From assembly GCA_035048495.1 (NCBI GenBank), contig CM068549.1, forward strand, positions 15,037,103 through 15,101,102: 64,000 bases of DNA, read 5' to 3'. This stretch comes from Euptelea pleiosperma (taxonomy: Eukaryota; Streptophyta; Magnoliopsida; Ranunculales; Eupteleaceae). Position 1 is the stretch's first letter. The number at the start of each line of letters is the position of its first letter. The position numbers were made by a program, and so were the translations under genes. Below the pieces are notes generated by a model. The model searched no databases. It was not told the DNA's origin and saw only the letters and a list, made by a program, of their open reading frames with translations. Shown here in pieces: positions 46,401 to 58,400 of this stretch.

Positions 46401-49400
46401 GTCTGTTGGAGTTTATGTAATACACCCACGTGGGTGTCTCAAGTGGGCTGCGTCCCACTTCCCACGTGGGGGCCATTTTTGGGTTTTCAGTATTCGCGTG
46501 AATAGTGTCACATGAATAGTGTTATCCTTTGTAGGGTTTCTCCCCATCATATATATATATATATATACAGTGTGTGAGGGAGAATGAATTGTTAATTTAT
46601 TCTCTCCTCTTCCCACAACTTCTTTCTCTAACCCTAATCTCCTTCTCCACCTTCCGCCTCCATTACACTTTTTTCCTCTTCTATCTACAACCTTCATCTA
46701 CTGGTTACAACCTTATTTACAACATGGTATCAGAGCATGGTAGCTCTAGGGCATGTGTCTTTGTCCCCTAGAGACTCCATTCCGATCTAAGACGGTTATG
46801 TGAGTATCCGGAGTCGATGAGAACTTTTGAAGAAATCCCAGAGATCATTCCTGCGTTATCTGGGGATTAATCTTGAGGCAAAACACTAGAGGCTCTTCTT
46901 TCATGGTTAGTTTTTTCCCTCAGCCGCATCAAAGATCCAGTTTGTCTTCTTCTCATCCTTCTCCAGCGTTTTTCCGACCAATACGTTTTTCAAGGATTTT
47001 TGGGTTTTGATTTTCTTTCAAAATCAGACCTCTGGGCCCTCCTGTCCTAGGCGCACCACTCATTGGGTCTTTAAGGATCCTCTAGACCTCGCTTCGATTT
47101 TCTGGGAGCCTCCGGTACACTACCTGTTATTTTTGGTGGTCCTGCTCCGATGAGTTCTCCCGAGGCCCCATCTGTGATTTCTAGCTCTTCTTTTGAGGAT
47201 CGTCCTGTGACTCATGGCTCTCATGGAGATCACAACCCTCAGCTCTGCATCACCACTGTGAAGCTCGATGGCACCAACTTCCTGGAATGGAAGACTTCCG
47301 CTTTCATGTACATTGGGGGCTGTGGCTACAGTGAGTATCTGACAGGTGCTACTAAAGAACCAGATCCGAAGGACAAATCTCATCAGATTTGGGTTATGGA
47401 GAACCTAACTGTCATGTCCTGGCTTCTTCACTCGATGCAAACCTAGACCATCAAAGGGTTTATGTTCCTACCAACGGCCAAAGACGTTTGGGATGCCGTA
47501 TCTCAGACATACTCACAGGTGGGCAATTTCGCCAAGCTCTATGAACTAGAACAAGAGATATCTTGTCTTTGTCAGGGGGAGATGAAGCTTGGTACATATT
47601 ATGCTTCCCTTAGAAGCAAATGGAAGGAGATCGATCACTACCAGAGTTACTCCCCCAAGTGCGCAGATGACGTCAAGTCCTTCAAGGCGATGGTTGAACG
47701 TTCCCGGATCTTCCAGTTTCTCTCCGGCCTTCATCCGAGCTTTGAGGGAGCTCGTGTTCAGATCCTTGGTAGGGATCCTGCTCCTACCTCTCTAGCACTG
47801 GTCTATGGTTACATTCAAGGGGAGGATAGCCGCCGCTCTGCCCTGGCTGCTACCAATCAGAAGGGCCAAACATCCAGTCCGAAGGAGTCTGGGGACCGAC
47901 CCAGACCCAAGTATGATCACTGCGGTTGCATGGGTCATATCCAGGCCACATGCTGGAAGCTCCATGGACGTCCCCCAGGACAGGCCCGACTTCCCATCAG
48001 CGTCAATCAGCAAAATAGGGACCTCACTCAGCGCATTCAGTCACACAGGACACCGCACCACCAGTGTCTACCTTCTCTGGGGACACAGACTCGTTCTCTC
48101 CTGCAGATCTTAAGCGACTTTGCCTCGTGACAAAGTTCGGATAGCTGGTGGCACCTATTCCTCTATCTCTGGAAAATGGGATGTTCATGCCACACCAGCT
48201 CTCTCTTTGTCTCCTGTTTTGCATGTTCCACAATTCACTGCTAATTTACTATCCGTCAGTGGTCTTAACTGCAGTGTAACGTTTTTTCCTTCTCACTGTG
48301 TGTTTCGGGATCTGGAGTCGAGGCGGAGGATTGGCAGTGGACGTGAGGACGGTGGCTTATACATCCTAGATTCTTCGGTTTCTGCATCTGTACATCAGTA
48401 GTAGTAGTAGAGTCAATAAAGACCAGTTAATGCTTTGGCATAACCGGCTAGGTCATGTACCCGTGTCAGTCTTAAAGCGCGTCTTTCCTGCTTTCTCTTC
48501 TGTTTCTGCAGTTCCTTTTCATTGTGAAACATGTGAACTGGCCAAACATTGTCGTTCTATTTTTCCCATTAGTGAGAATAAAAGTACTATTTTTTCTATT
48601 GTGCATTCTGATGTGTGGGCCCCGTGCTTGTGACTTTTTTGTTTGGATATCGATACTTTGTTACATTTGTAGATGACTTTAGTGGTTGTACCTGGGGGTG
48701 TACCTTATGCGAACCAAAGATGTTGTGTTCTCCATTTTCCAAGAGTTCCATAAAATGGTTACCACTCAGTTCCATACCACTCTTAAGATTCTTTGCTCTG
48801 ACAATGGGGGGGAATACCTTGATGGGGGTCTGAAATCCTACTTTGCTTCACATGGTATTGTTCATCAGACCTCGTCCCCTTCGACACCTCAACAGTATGG
48901 GACTGCTGAGAGAAAAAATTGTCACCTTCTTGAAGTTGAGCTTGCTCTCCGGTTAGGCATGCAAGTTCCTAAACACTATTAGTCTAAGTCTATCTTACTT
49001 GCTGTTTACCTCATTAATCGTATGCCCTCTCGGGTTCTCAGATTTCAGACTCCCCAATCTCTCCTGGTTCCTGACCGCCCGATTTTCGTTGTTCCTCATT
49101 GTCTTTGGGTGTGTTTGTTATGTCCATATTCATCGTTCTTCGAGGGACAAGTTAGATCCGCGGGCCTTGAAGTGCATCGTCTTGGGGTACCCCTCTAATA
49201 AAAAATGGTACAAATGTTATCATCCTGCTACCTGTTGTCACTTCATCTTTATGGATGTCACATTCGCTGAGTCCATCCCCTTCTTTGGTGAGCAGACCTC
49301 TCTTCCGGGGGAGCATGATGTTGTAGAAGAGAGTGTCCCCAGCCATCTACCTGTCTCTATTCCTATGCCGGGACCTCAGTATAGTGACAATGACACTTCC

Positions 49401-52400
49401 ACTACTGCAACTGATGTGCGTGTATATGTCAGAACTAAGAAGAAAGAACAAGCCACTGTCCTTGCGCCTACATCTACAAGTCTCTCCTCGGATCCAGTTC
49501 CAAGTATTGTTTCTGTCCCTGCCTCAGTTCCTATTTCTGTTCTTGAGCCACATGCATCTCCTACTTCTGATGATCATATGAGCACTGATATTGACCTCCC
49601 CATTGCACTTCGGAAGGGTGTACGTACTTGTATGAAACACCCTATCTCACATTTTGTCTCGTATTAGTCTTTGTTTCCGTCATATCAGAATTTTGTCAGT
49701 ATTGCCTCCTCTGTTTCTTTGCCTTCCAGTGTTGTAGATGCACTTAGTCACCCAAAGTGCAAAGAAGCTATGATGGATGAAATGCAGGCTCTTGAGAAGA
49801 ACAAAACATGGGAACTTGTTCAACTACCCAGAGGAAAGAAACTTGTGGGGTGCAAATGGGTATTTGCAGTGAAACATAAAGCTGACGGGTCAGTCGAACG
49901 ATACAAGGCACGACTCGTAGCCAAGGGATTCACTCAGACATATGGGATAGATTATCATGAGACTTTTGCACCTGTGGCCAAGATGAACTCAGTCAGAGTT
50001 CTTCTATCCTTAGCTGCCAACCTGTCCTGGCCATTGTATCAACTAGATGTGAAGAATGCCTTTCTGCATGGAGATCTGACAGAAGAGGTGTACATGAAAC
50101 TACCACCTAGGTTGACACTTGCTGGAAGTGATGACAAGGTGTGCAAGTTAAGGAAAGCCTTGTATGGGGGCTAAAGCAATCTCCAAGGGCATGGTTCGAG
50201 CGGTTTAGCAGTGCGATCAAACGAGTGGGCTACAAGTAGAGTCAGGCCGATCACACGTTTGTGAAGCACCAGCAGACTAGTACCACTACACTGATTGTCT
50301 ATGTTGATGACATTGTCATCACTGGTAATGATCCTAAAGAGATAAAGCAGCTGAAGACCTTCTTGTCCTCGGAGTTTGAGACAAAGGATTTGGGGCCACT
50401 GAAATACTTCTTGGGAATTGAAGTTGCCTGGTCTTAGAAGGGCATCTTCATCTCTCAACGGAAGTATGTATTGGACCTTCTGGATGAGACTGGGTATTTG
50501 GGAGCTCGACCAGCAGAGACTACAATTGTTCAGAACCATGGGCTGAATTCTGAGGAGGGTGACACCCTTGAGGATGTCGCTATGTTTCAGCTATTGGTTG
50601 GCAGGCTGATCTACTTGGCACACAGCTGTTCGGATATTGCTTACGCTGTTAGTGTTATCAGTCAGTTTATGCATGCACCACGATCATCATATCTTGAGGC
50701 AGTTCACCGAGTTCTTCGGTACCTCAAAGGCTCTCCAAGTCGTGGAATACTGTTCGGGCGACATGGACACTTTAGAGTAGAAGCATATACTGACGCAGAT
50801 TGGGCAGGTTCAGTTATTGATCGTCAGTCTACGTTAGGATACTGTACCCTTGTTGGAGGAAATCTTGTCTCTTGGCGAAGTAAGAAACAGTCAGTTGTAA
50901 CTCGATCCAGTGCAGAGGCAGAATTTCGCTCTATGGCACATGGTGTGTGCGAACTCCTTTGGTTGAGGACCAAGCTTGAGGAACTGGGACTCCAGGTGAC
51001 AGAGCCGATGAGCCTCTACTGTGACAACAAAGCTGCCATCAGCATTGCTCACAACTCAGTCCAGCAGGATAAGACCAAGCATATTGAAGTTGATCGTCAC
51101 TTCATCAAAGAGAAACTTCAACAATGATTGATTTGTACTCCGTATGTGAGAGAACATAGGAATAGGTTGCCGACATACTCACAAAGGGGGTGAACAAGTC
51201 TATTCTCCATACCTTGACTGGCAAGCTGGGCATGATGGATATCTTCGCACCAGCTTGAGGGGGAGTGTTGGAGTTTATTTAATACACCCACGTGGTTGTC
51301 TCAAGTGGGCTGCGTCCCACTTCCCACGTGGGGCCATTTTTGGGTTTTCACTATTCACGTGAATAGTACCACCTGAATAGTGTTCTCCTTTGTAGGGTTT
51401 CTCCCCATCATATATATAGTGTGTGAGGGAGTTCATTCTCTCCTCTTCCCACAACTTCTCTCTCTAACCCTAATCTCCTTCTCCACCTTCCGCCTTCATT
51501 ACACTTTTTTCCCTCTTCTATATACAACCTTCATCTACTGGTTACAACCTTGTTTACAACATCGTCCTCTGTGGCAACTTTTGGGGCTCTAAGCTATAAC
51601 TCAATCCAAAAGTTGCCAATGGATTGGATGGTTTGGAATTAAATAATTGGCCCACTGATTTGATGGAGGATGGAGTACGATGTTTCAGTAGGCAGCTGCA
51701 TTGTTAAATAATATCTTGTTCTGAGAATGGCCCATATATATGCTGATGGGGCAATTTAATAAGTAAAAACTTTTTGAGCAACTTCTAGATCCATTTTTTG
51801 AATCCCTGATTATTATGAAAAGTAAAGAACACAGCTTGACCATGTCTCTTAAAATATGAACTCCACTTTTTCAAAAAATCATTACCACATTAAAATCTGT
51901 TTCAATGGGTTTGGATATTATCTATGTTGATAACTTGATATACGCTTCTAGGTGATGCACGGAGATTGTAATGACAATCTAACAAAGTGTGATGGTGAAT
52001 GACACACGGTGGAAGGGTCAACTCACACACAGTCTATCTACCTTTATATATATATATATATATATAATGACTAATGATTAATAACAATGGAAAGGTTTAC
52101 TTAAAAGGATTTGTATTTTCTCCACCTCCTTCTCCATTAGTCTGTTCATAGTTCACAGGGATATGCTTAACCTCACTAGGTGGCATTACAATGGTGATCT
52201 TTATCTGGAAAATAGCATAGTCTATTAAAGAAATTTTTAATCAGTATAAGGATTTGATTGTTTCCATGGGAGGCTATAATGTGGAGGAACTACTACCCAA
52301 CGAGGCTGTGGTGACGGGTGAGTCATAAAATTGACTCTCACTTGCTGCTTGTGTTGTAATGCTTTGTTTTTTGTTTTCTTTTCTTGTTTACACTCCCCGG

Positions 52401-55400
52401 CCTTGGGGATTGCCTTATATCTGCTCCCACTCCACATCTCCTAAGTTAAAACAGCCCCTGTAGCCAATCCAAGGGCCTTGTTGTGTTGTTAATTTTGCAT
52501 TATGGTTGAAAAGGCTTCTCTTGTTAATTTTATTCATTTGGGCCCATACGAGGGGGAAAGGATAAATCATGCTTTGGGACCACCGAATATATTCTTGTTT
52601 TTCTTTTTTTTGTTGCTTCTGAGATTTTGCTCTATGCATGTATAACTCTTGTTACGAACCTTATCTGCATTCAAGGTTGAAAATTTCGTTTCGGAGGAAT
52701 GTCTCGGTCAAGTGAAAAACCGAGACAAACTCCGAAATGAAACGAAACATTTACGAAACATTGAAAAAATGGTGAAACAACAAAATTTCCGAAAAATTAC
52801 GAAACATACGTCATTTCGGTTTTCTTACGGAACGAAACGAAACGAAACATTCCAAAATTTTAAACCATGTCTGCATATGACCAGTTCTACTTTTAGACTT
52901 TATCTTGTCCTTTTATACTTGTTTCTTGAGAACACTTCTTTCCTTTTTAAAGATTAATATCTAGTAATGGGTTAGTCCTCACCAAAGTCCATTGATTTGC
53001 AGGTAAAGTAGTTGCTAAGTTCTGTGCAAAATACCTTCACCAACAGGTTCTCAAGAATGAAGCATATTCCACTGGAGATTTAGGCACTTCCATTCAGAAA
53101 GCTTTTTTCAGGTTACTGGATTCATTTTATTTGAATTTTTTTTATTCCATTCATTTTCAAGAATATGGTGTAGTCTGTTCGCAGGCCAAAATGGGGGAGG
53201 CGGATAACCTTTTTCACTTTTAAGTTGCATGAAAGGAGTTCTGATAAGCTTGGACTTTTAAAACCAGGCAGACTTGCAGCTCTGTGGACATTTGCCTGCA
53301 CTAGTCAAGAAAAGATTTATGTGAACTTATTACTCTGATGACAAATATTTGCTTCTGTTCTTTTTTAATGTGGTTCCAACTTATATTCAAGTGATAGTGT
53401 TGTTTCAATTGAGCAGAATGGATGAGATGATGCGTGGACAAAGAGGGTGGAGAGAGTTAGCTGTGTTGGGAGATAAAATAAACAAGTTTACTGGCATGAT
53501 AGAAGGGTTGATATGGTCTCCAAGGAGTGGTGACGTTAATGACCAAGTAGATGATTGGGCTTTTGAGGAGGTACTTCAAACAGAAAGAGAAATTGCTTTA
53601 ATTATTATCCTTGTGGCTGATTGAAGCTAGTGAACTTAAATTGCTTCTTTCCTGTATACTTTTAGATTGTTTGATCCTTTTCTGTTGGGATCCTCTTGGA
53701 GATCAATCTCCGGTGGTCGTAATAAGGTTAAACCCTAGTGAAGAAGATAAATTTCTAGGTTTGAAGCATCACTCTTCCTTGGGAAAAGATTTTCTGGGGC
53801 TACACTCCAGAACTCTCCACTATAACATGGCCATCGAGAACATCCATCTGATAGAGTAACCCTATGAATTGTCCATGTGAATAGTTCCCTTGTCCATGTC
53901 ATGCCTATACCCCACCATGTATTGGAGTTCTCCCTTATGAATTGCAGACATCGAATTTTTCAGTGTATCCAAATAGAAAATCTCTTTTTGCGATTTGGCA
54001 TACATTGCAGAGTGCTATTGGGCTGATACTTTCCAAGTGGTGAAATTCTGAGGTGGAAAAATGCATGGGCCCTTTGGGTCACCACCTGAGCTGACTCATG
54101 TAAAGAGAATCCCGCCACTCATGAGTAGAGTTAGTGTATAGCTTCAGCGAATCTGTCCTATTCTTTACATAATAACCAATTTTGAACCAAATATGGACCA
54201 ACAAATTATCCACTTATATGCATTTTTTATTGGCAAATGAAATACAATATTGAAGTTTTTTGATTAGTTAACCTTTATAGTTATGTAATCACAATTTATG
54301 TTTGATTGTACCGATGGATCCAGTATTTAAGAACTAGTGAAACTGTTTGCAAGGGCGCACATTTTGTTGCTTAAATATGGGATTGGGTGTTGATTTTGTA
54401 AATATGTTAAAGTTCATAAAATATTTTAGTTTTAGAGCGTAATCGTTTGTTCCTAGGTAGTTAAAGGCGCAAGGCGCACTTAAGGCACTAGGACCTCTAG
54501 CACCTGAGGCGCAAGGCGAGGCACGCGCCTGATTGAAGCGAGACGCAATATTAAAAATTATAAGAAATATAAAAAAATAAAGAAAAATAACATCATAAAA
54601 TAACAAAATAAGTAATCGTTAGGCCATAAAACATAAAATATAGCAAATGTCGAAAATCTCAAGTAACCCAAAAGCAATTCTAGGAAAATATCAGATAAAT
54701 AAAGAAGTATTGTAGTTAATGTCGGATAAATAGAGAAGTATTGTAGTTTATATAAAATAAATAAGGGGATGAACAGAGTTGTGCAAACTATCGTGGCATC
54801 AAACATAGGAGCCACCTATGATACCCGGATACCTGTACTAGTGCCTCGTACTAGTGTCATGTCGTGTCGACACGGATACGGACACTGGACAATACCGACA
54901 CGTATCCTTCATAAAAAGTTGAAAAAATAAGAAAAAATAAAAATTTTAACTACAAAATAGAATACTCATATCCGTATCCGTGTCTTTGATTTTGGAGAAT
55001 GTCGAGTCGTATCCTCGCTTCCCATATCTGTGTCCGTATCCGTATCCGTATTTGTATCTAGGCATCACAGGGAGCCACACTATAAACCTATGGAAGATAT
55101 CGATTAAGAAAATATTAAAACAAAAGACAAGGATATTTGAGAACCAACTTGGTTTTATGTCAGGGAAGTCAACCATCGAGGTAATCTTCTTAAACTAATG
55201 ATGGAGAAGTTTAGAGAAAAGATGAAGAATCTTCATATGATATTTGTTGACTTAGAGAAAGCATACTACAAAAATTCTTAGAGAGTTAATTTGGTGGGCA
55301 TGGAGAAAGGAAGGAGTCTTGAATAGATATATTGACATCATTAAGGACATCTATAAGGGAGCAATGATAGTGTGAGAACAACGGGTGGTGAGACAAGTGA

Positions 55401-58400
55401 GTTTTCAGTCACAATGGGTTTACACATGGGATCAGCTTTTAGTCTGTATTTTTTTTTTTTTGGTTGTAGATTAAGTAACTGTTCATATCCTAGAGGGGGT
55501 CCTCCAGTGTAAGTTATTTTTAGATCACACAGTGCTAGTTGACGAGACTAGAGAGAAGATAAATGCAAAAGAAGAACTAACCAAGATAGAGTGTATGGAG
55601 TGCAACTCACATAGGGATGATCCACCACTTAAAATTGATAATTAGGAGATACTCCAAGGTGACCATTTTTGTTAACTTAGTTCCATTATCCATAAGGAAG
55701 GAGAGATTGGGGAGGATATTTCCCATGGAATTAAGGCTCCATGGCTTAAGTGGATAGTGCTTTTGGAGTGCTATGTGATTGACGCAATCGAAGTAAAAGG
55801 AAGCTTGTACAAGACAACAATAAGACGGACTTTTATGGAGTAGAATGTAGGATGGAGAAACATGTTCATAGAATGAGTTGTAGTCGAGATTAGGATGTTG
55901 AGATGGATGAATAGAAAGACTAGGAAAGATAAATTTAGAAATGAACTCATTTGTGAAAATATGTAGCCACAATAGGTGATAAAATAAGGAGAGTCAATTG
56001 AGATGGTTTAGTCATGTACAACAAAGAGAGATGACAGCATCGATGTGAAGAGACCTGCAAGTTCAAGGTTCTAAAAGGGTGAGGGGGAGGCAAAAAGGGA
56101 TGTGGATTGAGGTATTGAGAGAAGATTTGAAGAAACTTGCCTTCATGGAAGACATGGCTTTAGGTGGAACTGAATGGAGGAACACGATTCGTGTAGTCAA
56201 CCCCATATAGTTGGGATAAGGCTTATGACAATGACAATGATGATGATGAGTACATTTCATATGTAACAATGAAGTACGCATTAGAATTTTTTTGGACATT
56301 AGGTGTGATTTCATTATGTGGCATTATATAGCCGACGTCGCCATACTTGGGAGACCTGCTGGAGCCTACATGGTCGCCTTACACAGCACCTTAGTACCAA
56401 GCAAGGCTCATCTCAAAAGCCTTCTAGTGCCAAATCGGGGACCTCTGCTGCTCATGCTAGTAGTCAGGAGCCGTCTGATGCAATTTCTTCATCCTTTGGG
56501 CAATCCAGTACCATATCCAATATGGACCTTGACAAGCTTCGCTAGTTCCTTGTGCAGCTTGATGGTCCCTCCACATTCACCTCTACATTTGCTCATGCTA
56601 GTAGTCAGGAGTCGTCTGATGCAATTTCGTCATCCTCTGGGCAATCCAGTACCATATCCAGCATGGACCTTGACAAGCTTCGCTAGTTCCTTGTGCAGCT
56701 TGATGGTCCCTCCACATTCACCTCTGCATTTGCTCAGACAGTTACATCCCGTTCAACCTATCATGTGTCTACTTTATCTAATGGTCTGTTGTGGATCATT
56801 GATTCTGGTGTCGCAGATCACATGACTGGTATGTCATCCATTTTCTCCTCCTACAGTATCTGCTCTGGAAAAGATAAGGTTCAGGTTGCAGATGGCACAT
56901 CTCGGGAACGGGCATTATCTCTGTTACTCCTACCTTACCTTTATCCTCGATTCTCCATGTTCCTAAATTTACAAATAATCTGCTTTCTGTCGGTCATCTT
57001 ACTAAGAGCCTAAATTGCAGTGTTACCTTTTTTGACTCATTGTGTCTTTCAGGACTTGGAGACGAGGATAATTGGCAATGGTCGTGAGGATGGTGGATTG
57101 TACCTACTCGATAGCCAGCCGACTTCATACTCAGTGGCCCACCAGTCCAGTGCTAGTGTTAGTGGTCATAGCATCAATAAAAACCTGTTAATGATATGGC
57201 ATAACAGGCTTGGTCATTTACATATTTCTGTCTTAAAGTGTCTATTACCTTAGTTTGCGTCTGTCCCATCCTTTGAGTTCAATTGCGAAACATGTGTACT
57301 TGCTAAACAATGTTGGGTGTCTTTCCCTATCAATAATAATAAAAGTACTCCTTTGCAAATTGTTAATTCTGATGTTTGGGGACTGAATCCCACCACTTCC
57401 ATGTTTGGCTTCCACTATTTTGTGGTGTTTGTGGATGATTACATTCGTTATACTTGGATATATTTGGCAAAATCAAAAAATGAGGTGCAGTCAATTTTTT
57501 AGTCATTTCATAAGATGGTGTGCAATCAACTGGGCACCACGTTGAAAATTTTGCGCTTTAATAATGGTGGGCAATACATGTACAGTGGCCTTGCCTCCTA
57601 CTATGAGGAGCATGGCATCATTTATCAGACTTCTTGTGTCGACACTCAACGAAATAGTGTCGCTAAAAGAAAGCACCACCATGTTCTAGAGGGTTCTCGT
57701 GCACTCCTTATTGGTATGGGGGTACTGAAGATGTATTGGGCTGATGCTATGTTGACTGCATCTTATCAGGTTAACTGTATGCCTTCGAGGGTTCTTGGGT
57801 TGTAGTCTCCCCTTTCCATCTTGTTTCCATCCAGTCCGGTTTTTTCTATCCCTCCCAAAATCTTTGGGTGTGTCTGTTATGTTTACATTCATCACAGGAA
57901 GGGGAAGTTAGATTCTAAAGTTGTTCGTTGTGTCTTCCTTGCTACTCCACTCAGAAGGGGTATCGATGCTTCCATCCTTCTACTCGTCGTTGGTTTATCA
58001 CTATGGATGTTACCTTCTTCGAGAGTCCTTTCTTCCTCCATTGATTGGACCTCTTTAAGGGGAGTTTGGGCGTATTGATGAAAATCTGATACCTACTCAG
58101 GGGGAGATTCCCCGACCTATGCCATTTGACCATCCTTCTGAGCTTATGGTCACTCCTACTGCTGATACTAACATCTTGCCAAAGGACACGCAACTATAGA
58201 CGTATGCCAGAAGATTTCCCAAGCGAAACAGTCAACTGTCCAATCTCACTGCCATGGAATCCAACTCGGTTCAGGTAATTCAGCTCTCATTGATCCTCAT
58301 GATGATATTTTTGTTGATCCTTCTACTATTCCACCTGTGGACGTTGATGTACCTAACGCTCATCGTAAGGGTGTTCGAAGTTGTACTACCAAACACCCTA

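Larger units (their letters stand above)
46404..51561 (+). mobile_element. full-length Ty1/copia retrotransposon (Copia-5), 5.16 kb
   Basis: Two LTRs (46,404-46,724; 51,266-51,561) start TGTTGGAGTTTAT and end TTTACAACA. The exact 5-bp duplication TCGTC lies at 46,399-46,403 and 51,562-51,566. Primer site TGGTATCAGAGC at 46,725. A purine tract CTTGAGGGGGAG lies just before the 3' LTR. Gene order gag, protease remnant, integrase, RT, RNase H, which defines copia. Multiple stops and a protease deletion make it non-autonomous. It lies in the same direction as the PP2C gene. Confidence 0.95.
53571..55084. other. PP2C intron 5, left part
   Basis: Ordinary intron sequence to about 54,440. Then an AAGGCGC-type repeat (54,455-54,545) and a CGTATCCG-type repeat (54,820-55,075). 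The 82-90-codon open frames here lack motifs. Confidence 0.5.

Noticed and set aside
54820..55075. Tyr/Pro-rich frames from CGTATCCG repeats (for example 54,980-55,198)
   Set aside because: The repeated PYPYPY text is the translation of a GTATCC repeat, not a protein.
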